NCBI GenBank assembly: GCA_946538495.1
Contig: CAMNGP010000004.1
Location: forward strand, 1 to 46,048
Direction: 5' to 3'
Length of the DNA stretch: 46,048 bases
From: an uncultured Candidatus Saccharibacteria bacterium
Lineage (GTDB): Bacteria; Patescibacteriota; Saccharimonadia; Saccharimonadales; Saccharimonadaceae
Shown here piece after piece: positions 23,193 through 30,252 of the stretch (positions within the stretch are counted from its first letter, which is position 1; each line of letters begins with the position of its first letter). Below the pieces are notes generated by a model. The model was not told where the DNA came from, made no database searches, and was given only the letters and a program-made list of their open reading frames with translations. The translations under genes and the position numbers were made by a program.

Positions 23193-23720
23193 TTACTTCT
23201 TGAAACGTTCAATCGACTTTTTGATGATGTCTTTTGCTTCATCCAAGCCAAAGAATCCTTTTACCTCTGTAGTACCAGGTTTCTTCAAATCTTTGTAATG
23301 GTTGAAGTGATGCTCGATCTGCTTCAAAGTTTGCGCAGGCAAATCTTCTAATTTTTGATAAGCATCGCCATTATTACGATCGTCCGCCGGCACACAGATA
23401 ACTTTATCGTCTACTTCCCCGCCATCTACAAATTTCATTACACCTAGAATCTTCGCCTTCATCCAAATACCAGTAGTAAGAGGCTGATCAGTAATCATAA
23501 GAACATCGAGTTCATCGCCATCCTCATCTAAAGTCTGTGGTATGAAACCGTAATTACATGGTTTTGCGAATGCCATAGGTTCTACACGATCAAGCATAAA
23601 ACACGCATGTTCGCGATCCCACTCTATTTTATGATTTGAGCCAGTCGGAATCTCAATTACTACATTTAATTCGCCATTTTCATAATCGCCCGGCGTTAAT
23701 ACTTTATTAAAATCTGCCAT
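23193..23720 (-). CDS. ppa: Inorganic pyrophosphatase (soluble, family I)
   Basis: 175 aa. Hydrolyses PPi to phosphate, driving tRNA charging and nucleic acid synthesis. Signature acidic residues are in PCNYGFIPQTLDEDGDELDV and GGEVDDKVICVPADDR, with KxxxxxE-type IPTGSNHKIEWD near the start. The C-terminal helix and length match bacterial PpaA. It has its own promoter and an AAAGGAAAA SD. Confidence 0.97.
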   Translation of the reverse strand: MADFNKVLTPGDYENGELNVVIEIPTGSNHKIEWDREHACFMLDRVEPMAFAKPCNYGFIPQTLDEDGDELDVLMITDQPLTTGIWMKAKILGVMKFVDGGEVDDKVICVPADDRNNGDAYQKLEDLPAQTLKQIEHHFNHYKDLKKPGTTEVKGFFGLDEAKDIIKKSIERFKK

Positions 23721-23743
23721 ATTTTTTCCTTTCTTTAGAGAGA

Positions 23744-23752
23744 ATTATACCA
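23744..23752 (-). promoter_or_regulatory. ppa promoter (TGgTATAAT, leadered)
   Basis: The extended -10 lies 23 nt upstream of the ATG. The leader carries an AAAGGAAAA ribosome-binding site, so this is not a leaderless unit. Confidence 0.65.
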
Positions 23753-23757
23753 TATTA

Positions 23758-24453
23758 TTATACCTTTGCCGCAATTCTAGCCAACTTTAAAACTTTAGCC
23801 ACCAAATCACCATCTGCTTTAATTCTCTTAACCACATTTAGCTCCGAAACATACATGAGTCTCAACATTTTTATTTCATTGGCACCATATTCACCGCCTT
23901 CCGCCTGGACAAATCCTTCCTCTCCTAAATCCCAATTATAATTAAAATCTGCAGATAGTTTTTCGCCATGTACATCCCGATACAAATTTATCTCTCCGCC
24001 ATGCGCCTTAACTAAATTTAACCAGAACCACCCTTCTATTACTTCAACATTTGCTCCATCATTCAGACCATTAAAACATTGATCAATTATCTGAAAAAAA
24101 TCAGGAGAATCCGATCCTTCCGCATTTTTATTTACTTGCCTTAAGAAATTACCGGCAATTTCTAACTTACCTAAATCTTTTATTATTTCACCAAAATGTT
24201 TTACCATCCTGACGCTAGTTATTACACCAAGTTCACTTTTTCCGCAATGAATATTATAATCACTAAGCGTGAACATCTCTATGCCACCCGCAAGTTTAGA
24301 TTTTTCTTTGCGTACACCCTTTGCTATTGCAGAAATCTTACCCATTGGTGTAATAAGGTTTATAATTCGGTCCGCTTCAGAATAGTTCGTACGCCTAAGT
24401 ACGTATCCCAAAACCCTAATATCATTTTTAGCTATATTTCTCTGCATAAGCAA
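23758..24453 (-). CDS. recO: DNA repair protein RecO
   Basis: 231 aa. N-terminal OB-fold (IRVLGYVLRRTNYSEADRII, then LITPMGKISAIAKGVRKEKSK) and a helical C-terminal domain, without the zinc-binding Cys cluster of some RecOs. RecO helps load RecA on gapped DNA with RecR. A GGAGG SD sits 6 nt before a TTG at 24453 and 12 nt before the ATG at 24447; the spacing favours the TTG, but both are possible. It overlaps the response-regulator gene by about 20-26 nt and is the last gene of a kinase-regulator-recO unit. Confidence 0.85.
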   Translation of the reverse strand: MLMQRNIAKNDIRVLGYVLRRTNYSEADRIINLITPMGKISAIAKGVRKEKSKLAGGIEMFTLSDYNIHCGKSELGVITSVRMVKHFGEIIKDLGKLEIAGNFLRQVNKNAEGSDSPDFFQIIDQCFNGLNDGANVEVIEGWFWLNLVKAHGGEINLYRDVHGEKLSADFNYNWDLGEEGFVQAEGGEYGANEIKMLRLMYVSELNVVKRIKADGDLVAKVLKLARIAAKV

Positions 24454-24775
24454 GAATATCCTCCGGCATCATGTTGTCTTTGTTTAATACTCCGACCACC
24501 CCATAGTTAGACAGATTTTTGTTCGTAAAATCCAGCGAAGACACCACCACAATCGGCACTTTTACCGTATCAGAATAAGAAGCCATTTCATTCAAAAAAG
24601 TAAATCCATCCGGGCCATCTAGCAAAATATCCAAAAAAACTAGAGAGGGCATAATACCATTCGAAATCTCTTCCATAGCCGAAATAGCATCGCCAAAAAC
24701 CCGCACTTCAAAATTCTTACAAGCCCTCCCAATGCATTCTGCCATCATTCTATCGTCATCTATCACAAAAATCAT
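24428..24775 (-). CDS. Single-domain response regulator (receiver only)
   Basis: 115 aa with receiver features only: acidic pocket DDD (6-8), phosphoacceptor Asp49 in VFLDILLDGPDGF, Ser pair in VVVSS, and a Lys near residue 99. There is no DNA-binding or output domain, so the signal is probably passed by protein-protein contact. The start overlaps the kinase stop as ATGA, so it pairs with that kinase. Confidence 0.9.
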   Translation of the reverse strand: MIFVIDDDRMMAECIGRACKNFEVRVFGDAISAMEEISNGIMPSLVFLDILLDGPDGFTFLNEMASYSDTVKVPIVVVSSLDFTNKNLSNYGVVGVLNKDNMMPEDILAYAEKYS

Positions 24776-25455
24776 ACAAATAAACTCGCCTGTCGTGAAA
24801 TCGGTAATTCTACGAAAAAACTAGTACCATCACGATGTCTTACTGCGCCCACTCTCGCATTCATATATTTAGAAAACATAGAAGCAATATAAAGCCCAAG
24901 TCCAGAAGATCCCGGCCGCATTGCAACTGAAACCGGTTTCTCTATCCATCCCCGTTTCATTTCGCGCCAAACATCAATTGGCAAAGTTGGGCCATAATCA
25001 CGCACCGTAATCCTTACATAATCACTAGAATCCTTTACGACTAGTTTAGCCTCCGTGCCTTCGCCAGAATAATGCATAGCATTTAGTAAAAAATTATATA
25101 CTACGCTATATAGCAAATCACGGTTAGCTGTCACCAAACGTGCACGATTTGAATACTTTATAAATAAATCCCGCCTATTATAGTCAAACAAATAACTGAG
25201 TTCTCGTGAAACATCATCACAAACCGCACGCACAGAGACCGGCTCCATCTCAAAGAGCCCATCTTCTAGGCGTCGTATCTTAGCTAAGTCGTTTACCTGT
25301 TTAATCGCTCTTTCCGATACGCTAATCATGTCTGAACGTATTTTTTCGTCCTTGGCATTTGCACCTTCAAAAGCAAAAGCTAATTGCCGAATTAAAGCCA
25401 AAGGCGCCTTTAATTCATGCGCCGCCACCAAAATCCCGTCTACCTCACTCTCCAT
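24772..25455 (-). CDS. Soluble histidine kinase lacking a sensor domain
   Basis: 227 aa. The HisKA domain begins almost at the start, with H13 in AAHELKAPLALIRQL. The HATPase_c domain has N-box NFLLNAMHYS, DYGPTLPIDVW and GSSGLGLYIASMF. There is no membrane segment or PAS/GAF domain, so the input must come through a partner or the helical region. Transcribed first in a kinase, receiver, recO unit; the ATG is preceded by a -10 box at 7 nt. Confidence 0.92.
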   Translation of the reverse strand: MESEVDGILVAAHELKAPLALIRQLAFAFEGANAKDEKIRSDMISVSERAIKQVNDLAKIRRLEDGLFEMEPVSVRAVCDDVSRELSYLFDYNRRDLFIKYSNRARLVTANRDLLYSVVYNFLLNAMHYSGEGTEAKLVVKDSSDYVRITVRDYGPTLPIDVWREMKRGWIEKPVSVAMRPGSSGLGLYIASMFSKYMNARVGAVRHRDGTSFFVELPISRQASLFV

Positions 25456-25462
25456 ACCCCCA

Positions 25463-25471
25463 ATTATACCA
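25463..25471 (-). promoter_or_regulatory. Promoter of the kinase-regulator-recO unit (TGgTATAAT, 7 nt)
   Basis: The extended -10 ends 7 nt before the kinase ATG at 25455; the short spacer is G-rich. Confidence 0.7.
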
Positions 25472-25475
25472 CTAA

Positions 25476-26237
25476 TTAGGCGTTGAAGGTAATTGTCTCT
25501 AAGAGTGTATTGAAATCTTGTTCGAAGAATGTTGAATCGGTTTGCAAAATCGCTGTTTTATCACGAATCTTAAAAATCACAATTATTCCACTCATTTCCG
25601 TACCAGGAATTGTACCAGTATAGCGATTTGCTGTGAAATCCTTAATCGTTACGGCTTGCATCGTCAAATTAGCATCTTTGCGATCCATTGCTTTTTGGTA
25701 CTCAGAAACCACATCATCAAAACCCTTGTCTCTTATCGTGAGTTCGAGAGCATAAACCGAATCCTTCTTTATGGGATCAACTTGTCCAGGATTAAAATAG
25801 GCTTTAAAATCTCCGCCGTTCGTCGCGTCAGACGCAACATACACACTCCAAGTCTTTGGATGCTCGAACGTCAATTGTCCATAATCTGATGGCCCAGAAA
25901 ACGGCTGATAAGGATTTTTTTCACGCGCCTGAAATTCTGCCTCCATTTTAGCGGATTGTTCGTCTTTTGCGGCCGCCACCGCCACTGCAATTTGCCCTTC
26001 GACATCAGAGCTTACCTCGCCATATTGCACCGCCATCCAAATAAATAAACCAATAAACGTTAGAGCTAGCAACGAAAGCGCCACAATAGCAATCGTCTTA
26101 ATTAGCCCGACGTTATCCTTATGGCTATCAACTGGCACCTGAACCTGCTGTACCATCGGTCTTGCCATTGGTGAAGTAGTAGGCTCATTCATATTACTTG
26201 TATCCGCCTGCATATTAGGCAACTGATAATTATCCAT
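25476..26237 (-). CDS. Single-pass membrane protein with extracytoplasmic domain
   Basis: 253 aa from the second ATG at 26237 (MDNYQLPNM), chosen because the -10 box directly abuts the first ATG at 26243. The N-terminal ~40 residues are soluble and rich in Pro, Gln and Met; one membrane helix lies at about 44-68 (IAIVALSLLALTFIGLFIWM); an outside domain of about 170 residues follows (TFEHPKTWSVYVASD..., PGTEMSGIIVIFKIRDKTAI). The outside part resembles PsbP/DUF-type single domains seen in Gram-positive membrane proteins. No catalytic motif is visible. Confidence 0.8.
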   Translation of the reverse strand: MDNYQLPNMQADTSNMNEPTTSPMARPMVQQVQVPVDSHKDNVGLIKTIAIVALSLLALTFIGLFIWMAVQYGEVSSDVEGQIAVAVAAAKDEQSAKMEAEFQAREKNPYQPFSGPSDYGQLTFEHPKTWSVYVASDATNGGDFKAYFNPGQVDPIKKDSVYALELTIRDKGFDDVVSEYQKAMDRKDANLTMQAVTIKDFTANRYTGTIPGTEMSGIIVIFKIRDKTAILQTDSTFFEQDFNTLLETITFNA

Positions 26238-26243
26238 AATCAT

Positions 26244-26252
26244 ATTATATCA
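26244..26252 (-). promoter_or_regulatory. Leaderless promoter of the 25476 gene (TGaTATAAT, 6 nt)
   Basis: The box ends 6 nt before the ATG at 26237; the spacer itself reads ATGATT. The same ATGATTATGG arrangement occurs at 42923. Confidence 0.75.
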
Positions 26253-26254
26253 TA

Positions 26255-26455
26255 TTACTTACTAAAATCTTCTGACAATACCTCAATCTCGTTTTTGAGT
26301 TCACTTAAATCTTTTTCGACTTCCTTGGCTAGCTTAACTGCATCTTGATACTTGTCTGTAGCCTGCTCCAAACGAAAATCGTCCGAATAAAACCATTCGA
26401 CCTTCTTATCCAGTTCTTCAATTTTTTGGTTTAGGCTTAATTTTTGATCACTCAT
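26255..26455 (-). CDS. xseB: Exonuclease VII small subunit
   Basis: 66 aa, a helical hairpin typical of XseB (LNQKIEELDKKVEWFYSDDF and YQDAVKLAKEVEKDLSELKN). It overlaps the end of xseA by 8 bp, with an AGGAG SD inside xseA. It partners XseA in single-strand DNA degradation. Confidence 0.93.
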   Translation of the reverse strand: MSDQKLSLNQKIEELDKKVEWFYSDDFRLEQATDKYQDAVKLAKEVEKDLSELKNEIEVLSEDFSK

Positions 26456-27632
26456 TTTTTCTCCTCTCAGTTATACTTTTTACAATTGCCTCAATTTCAT
26501 TATTAAATGTTGTAATTTTTACAACATTACCTGGAGAAATCTTACCACTCAAAATCGCATATCCTTGCTCTAATATTTTTTCTGGATTCAAAACCTCCAA
26601 AAGTTTAATCTTTTGTTTTATTAATTGTTCAAGATTAGAATGTTTTTCTATTATCAATTCCAAACATTTGCGCATCTTCTCTTGGTTTTGTTCTAACATC
26701 GGATTGATGTATTTCGCAATGATGCTCTTAGACATTCGCTCAACCTTATCCCTATTCAGACTTCTTGCCTTTTCTACTTCCTGTAAAACAATCTGCTTCG
26801 TCCGATTCATAGTTTTTAGTAGTCTAATCTTTTCTTCTTCACGATCTTTCGTAAGCATTTCCGCTGCGTTAGACGGAGTTGAAGCCCTAACGTCAGCCGC
26901 TAAATCAGCCAATGATTCGTCCACCTCATGACCAATACCTGTAATCACTGGAATCTTGCTGGCCGCAATTGTACGAACTAGTTTTTCGTCATTAAATGCC
27001 GATAAATCATCCGCAGAGCCCCCTCCACGTAAAATCGCAATCACTTGTACGTCACCATGTTGGTTGAAATATTCCAATGCCCTTATAATCTGGTCAGGAG
27101 CATCCGCCCCTTGAACTTGGGTATGTGCAACTTTTATCTCTAAACCACCCCACCGCGCATTAATAATCTTAATAAAATCGGCATATCCCGCCGCACCCGT
27201 ACTCGAAATCACCCCAAGCTTCGATAAATCACTCGGCAAACTACGCTTTTTGCTTACATCAAACAATCCCTCTTCGGTTAACTTCTTCTTCAATAATTCA
27301 TAGGCCTTCTTCAAACTCCCTTCGCCCACAGGTCGAACAGATTGGACGGTTAATGAGAATTTTCCCCATTTCGTAAGTTTTGGAAGGCCAGTCACCGCCA
27401 CTTTCATCCCATCCTCGAGTGGTGTCCTCAGGCTCCATAGTGACATAAAACAGCTAATACTAGATTCTTCGTCTTTTAGATCAAAAAACACCCATTTGCC
27501 TTGATTCACCTTAAAACTTGCAACCTCCCCCACTATTGTTACTGATGAATATGCGTATTCCAACGTTTGGTTCACGACGGCAATAAACTCAGTAGGAGTA
27601 AAATTAACAGACGAATCCGATTGTAAACTCAT
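26448..27632 (-). CDS. xseA: Exonuclease VII large subunit
   Basis: 394 aa. N-terminal OB-fold (YAYSSVTIVGEVASFKVNQG, WVFFDLKDEESSISCFM), catalytic domain with GVISSTGAAGYADFIKI, RGGGSADDLSAFNDEKLVR, TGIGHEVDESLADLAADVRA and STPSNAAEML, and a coiled-coil C-terminal half that carries the small subunits. It cuts single-stranded DNA in repair and recombination. The ATG overlaps the upstream TGA as ATGA, so it is coupled to the membrane protein. Confidence 0.95.
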   Translation of the reverse strand: MSLQSDSSVNFTPTEFIAVVNQTLEYAYSSVTIVGEVASFKVNQGKWVFFDLKDEESSISCFMSLWSLRTPLEDGMKVAVTGLPKLTKWGKFSLTVQSVRPVGEGSLKKAYELLKKKLTEEGLFDVSKKRSLPSDLSKLGVISSTGAAGYADFIKIINARWGGLEIKVAHTQVQGADAPDQIIRALEYFNQHGDVQVIAILRGGGSADDLSAFNDEKLVRTIAASKIPVITGIGHEVDESLADLAADVRASTPSNAAEMLTKDREEEKIRLLKTMNRTKQIVLQEVEKARSLNRDKVERMSKSIIAKYINPMLEQNQEKMRKCLELIIEKHSNLEQLIKQKIKLLEVLNPEKILEQGYAILSGKISPGNVVKITTFNNEIEAIVKSITERRKNE

Positions 27633-28669
27633 TTATTATCCTTAATAGCTTTATAATATGGATAAGATCCCGATGCGATCGTAAATACCAATGTAATCAC
27701 GCGTGTCATTACTGTAACAATGGTTGCCGTTGGAAAATCAACGCCAAGAGCAATCATTACTCCAGCCATCCCAAGCTCATATAACCCATACGGTACAATT
27801 CCATCAAATACCGAGCCGATTGCTTCGCCCACCATAATATACGGCAATAATTCCCATCTACCCAACGAAAGCGCCACAATATAATAAGTCCCAACTTCAC
27901 AAAAACTATATATTAGCCCCCACAGTGCCGGTTTTTTCAAATATCGCTTGTTTTCCTTTGCCATTTTGACGCTCTCATGTATATCTGCAAAATAATCACT
28001 AATCTTGTCATATCGCATAATTTGCTTCTTATAGCCAAAAGTAAGCAATCTAACTAAAGAGTTCAGCGTTTTCGAAATCGTTCTCGCAAAAAACTCTATT
28101 CGTTTTTTGCTGCTAGCTACAAATATCACAAACCATAGTGCCAAAAATACGCCAAAATTCATCACGAGAGATACCGGAATAATCCATTTTGCTTCGTTCG
28201 GAATTAGGCCAAACCCCAATAACACCAAAATCGCGACTAAAGCCTGAAGATAATTAATAACCGTAGTTACAGCATAACGAAATAGGTACAAAAAACTCGC
28301 CTGCCCAGCTGACACATTGAATGGCGCCAATCTGTACGTTAAAAAAGCCAAACCCCCAATTCCACCCGCCGGCACTGCATGATTAACAAAGTTTAACTCC
28401 GTCGATATCAACAAAATCTCCTTATTTGGAAACCTTTTTACGCTTTTTCTATTTCTAAGATAAGAAAAGAAAATCTTTCCGCAGGCAAAATACATAAACA
28501 ATTGTTCCGGAATCAACAAAAGCAAAACAAACGCATTCGTTTCGCCTAAATGATGAAAAGTGTCTACAATATCCGGCCAGTTTTGATAAACCACATACCC
28601 CACCAAAACAGCCGTCAGAATAATCAAAACCGTACGAAAAGAAAACCACTTACGCTTTTTGGTAGTCAT
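27629..28669 (-). CDS. UPF0104/AglD-type polytopic membrane protein
   Basis: 346 aa from the ATG at 28669 (MTTKKRKWFSFR). A GTG at 28687 would read MWYNSF through the promoter and is rejected. About eight hydrophobic segments. Family features: PAGGIGGLAFLTYRLAP in the first third and GEAIGSVFDGIVPYGLYELGM in the last third, as in the lysylphosphatidylglycerol synthase membrane domain / glycosyltransferase-associated UPF0104 family. There is no soluble synthetase domain, so a role in lipid-linked sugar or lipid handling is inference. First gene of an operon with xseA and xseB. Confidence 0.85.
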   Translation of the reverse strand: MTTKKRKWFSFRTVLIILTAVLVGYVVYQNWPDIVDTFHHLGETNAFVLLLLIPEQLFMYFACGKIFFSYLRNRKSVKRFPNKEILLISTELNFVNHAVPAGGIGGLAFLTYRLAPFNVSAGQASFLYLFRYAVTTVINYLQALVAILVLLGFGLIPNEAKWIIPVSLVMNFGVFLALWFVIFVASSKKRIEFFARTISKTLNSLVRLLTFGYKKQIMRYDKISDYFADIHESVKMAKENKRYLKKPALWGLIYSFCEVGTYYIVALSLGRWELLPYIMVGEAIGSVFDGIVPYGLYELGMAGVMIALGVDFPTATIVTVMTRVITLVFTIASGSYPYYKAIKDNK

Positions 28670-28675
28670 AAAAGA

Positions 28676-28684
28676 ATTATACCA
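28676..28684 (-). promoter_or_regulatory. Leaderless promoter of the UPF0104-xseA-xseB operon (TGgTATAAT, 6 nt)
   Basis: The -10 ends 6 nt before the ATG at 28669. It begins only about 7 bases beyond the rpmA terminator. Confidence 0.78.
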
Positions 28685-28710
28685 CAAAAAAATAGCCCCT
28701 AAGGGCTATT
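28685..28710 (-). terminator. Intrinsic terminator after rpmA
   Basis: The perfect 8-bp stem AATAGCCC/GGGCTATT is followed on the minus strand by a run of seven T. Confidence 0.93.
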
Positions 28711-28713
28711 CAT

Positions 28714-28986
28714 TTAGCGTACCTCAACTCTCACGCGCGGCAAGCTTTTGCCCGAAAAATGAGTTTTCTTTGTTTTTACGAAAGTAACTACACCATCTTT
28801 TGCAGCGTGAATCGTAAAATTGCGCGACATATAAGTACCTGGACCAGCAATCTTAGTAGCACCAGTTTGACGAACCAAAACTTCGCCATTTTTGACTTTT
28901 TGGCCACCAAAACGCTTTACGCCGAGGCGCTGGCCAGCATTATTATGGACATTTTTGGCGGTACCGCCAGCTTTTACATGTGACAT
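28714..28986 (-). CDS. rpmA: Ribosomal protein bL27
   Basis: 90 aa. Large-subunit protein whose N-terminus reaches the peptidyl transferase centre. It starts MSHVKAGGTAKNVHNNAGQR, with no cleavable N-terminal extension of the Firmicutes type, and continues GVKRFGGQKVKNGEVLVRQ. It lies directly after the methyltransferase gene with an AAGGAAAAAG SD. The usual partner rplU (bL21) is not adjacent. Confidence 0.95.
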   Translation of the reverse strand: MSHVKAGGTAKNVHNNAGQRLGVKRFGGQKVKNGEVLVRQTGATKIAGPGTYMSRNFTIHAAKDGVVTFVKTKKTHFSGKSLPRVRVEVR

Positions 28987-30237
28987 TTACTTTTTCCTTA
29001 AAATTAATATATCTCTCGCCACGACCTGATCTTCTCGATGATAAAGAAGCCCCTCGCGCGATTTATTATTAACATTATACCCCAAATCGGAAATTTGGTC
29101 AAGTAAATCTAATCTTTCGTATTTACCATCTTCGCGCAGCCAAGCCGGTATGGCAATTGTTACAGGTGTATCTTTTTCAATCTGCGTGCTTAAATTCTTC
29201 AAAAATCCCAGAATTATATTGCCACACTCCTGCTTTTGCTCTTTTAGCTCCACTTCTGATGGAATTTTGGAAAACGGCCTACCAAGATAACCCTCACACG
29301 CTACTGCATCAATCGGTTGATTCCATTTAAAAGAAGTGGCATCGCCTTGCGAAATCTGGAAACAGTTCAATTCGAGGGGATCCGGAGCCTGGCAAGGCGA
29401 GGACAAGCGCCAGCCGCCCGTGGCGACGGGCCGGCTGGACGCGCCCCGAGAATGAACTGTTTTAGATTTCGCAAGCCACTCCAAATTTTTTTTTGAATAT
29501 TGAATCATCCGCTCATTAATATCGGTACCGTATGCACGGTAGCCCATCAGCAAAGCCTCTTGTAAAACAACGCCAGTCCCACAAAACGGATCCAAAATCC
29601 TAGAGCCTTCAGGCAATATACCGCATAGATTAATCAAAATCTGCGCCAGCTTAGGTGGCAACATGCCAACCTTAGTATCCCGTGCTGGCCGTGCTTGGTC
29701 GCGTTTCGCATAAGCATCAATGTCTTGCACGCCAACCACACGAAACCATTCGTCATCGACCTTAATTAACTCTACTTTTCGCTCATTCTTACCACTAAGT
29801 CCATTGTACAACGACGTTGCCGTAGAGAGTACAGCATCCTTACTTTCCACCACCCTCACGCTTCTACCGTGTCGCACCAGAATCTTTTTCAATTTCAGCG
29901 CTTCGTCTAATGCCGTTTTTTGCGATGCCTTTTCGGAATAATCACTCACTCCAATTGTAATCTTACCCCCTGATAAGCCTTGCAAAAACTCCAGTGGTTT
30001 TTGTTCTAACAAGACTGCGAGCTTGAGACATCCTCCTAATTGGTCGATATTCAGTGGCATCGAAATGTCTTCTGAGGGGATTCCGCAGTTGCTACGATGA
30101 CTTAGCGACGAACCCCGCAAAGACGGGCGTGATGAGCGACCCCAAAAAGGCATTCGATGCCACCCAACACCGCTAACCGCTTCAAGCTCCGCTAAAGATA
30201 TTTCTGGCTGACGTCCCAGTACTGCTAAATATTTCAC
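28987..30237 (-). CDS. Trm11/TrmG10-like tRNA guanine methyltransferase with two inserts
   Basis: 416 aa with a GTG start, supported by a -10 box 6 nt upstream. The N-terminal THUMP-like region starts MKYLAVLGRQPEISLAELEA; the Rossmann methyltransferase domain has motif I ILDPFCGTGVVLQEAL (about 214-229) and TDINERMIQYSKKNLEWL. The family usually makes m2G/m2,2G at position 10 of tRNA. Two things are odd. Residues about 25-62 and 254-298 are in-frame peptides encoded by GC-rich palindromic elements, both containing SSRP. The catalytic (D/N)PP(Y/F) motif IV reads ACEGYLG, so activity may differ from the family. rpmA starts at the next base. Confidence 0.8.
   Translation of the reverse strand: MKYLAVLGRQPEISLAELEAVSGVGWHRMPFWGRSSRPSLRGSSLSHRSNCGIPSEDISMPLNIDQLGGCLKLAVLLEQKPLEFLQGLSGGKITIGVSDYSEKASQKTALDEALKLKKILVRHGRSVRVVESKDAVLSTATSLYNGLSGKNERKVELIKVDDEWFRVVGVQDIDAYAKRDQARPARDTKVGMLPPKLAQILINLCGILPEGSRILDPFCGTGVVLQEALLMGYRAYGTDINERMIQYSKKNLEWLAKSKTVHSRGASSRPVATGGWRLSSPCQAPDPLELNCFQISQGDATSFKWNQPIDAVACEGYLGRPFSKIPSEVELKEQKQECGNIILGFLKNLSTQIEKDTPVTIAIPAWLREDGKYERLDLLDQISDLGYNVNNKSREGLLYHREDQVVARDILILRKK
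29346..29475 (-). repeat. In-frame palindromic element A
   Basis: Terminal arms 29346-29379 and 29444-29475 are near-perfect inverted repeats (arm begins CTTGCGAAATCT, then AACAGTTCA, ending GGGG). The 74-bp core 29374-29447 is strongly GC-rich and holds its own hairpin CAGCCG...CGGCTG. It is translated without a stop. The core ends, GGGGCGCGTC and GGATCCCCTC on the coding strand, match those of element B. Confidence 0.8.
30054..30163 (-). repeat. In-frame palindromic element B
   Basis: Arms 30054-30079 and 30140-30163 are inverted repeats (GTGGCATCGAA, TG, CTT ... GGGG). The 70-bp core 30074-30143 is GC-rich, with coding-strand ends GGGGTCGCTC and GGAATCCCCTC plus a shared CGCCCGTC. It encodes WGRSSRPSLRGSS against RGASSRPVATGGW in element A. 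The arms of A and B differ from each other. Confidence 0.8.
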
Positions 30238-30243
30238 GCTTAT

Positions 30244-30252
30244 ATTATAACA
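30244..30252 (-). promoter_or_regulatory. Leaderless promoter of the methyltransferase-rpmA unit (TGtTATAAT, 6 nt)
   Basis: The -10 ends exactly 6 nt before the GTG at 30237, which identifies GTG as the start. Confidence 0.75.

Noticed and set aside
24772-27632. UGA recoding as in Gracilibacteria/SR1
   Set aside because: TGA ends several genes exactly where families end, for example as ATGA overlaps at 24772 and 27629.
29346-30163. Self-splicing introns or an intein in the methyltransferase gene
   Set aside because: The inserts are about 110-130 bp, far below group I/II intron size, lack intein motifs and stay in frame.
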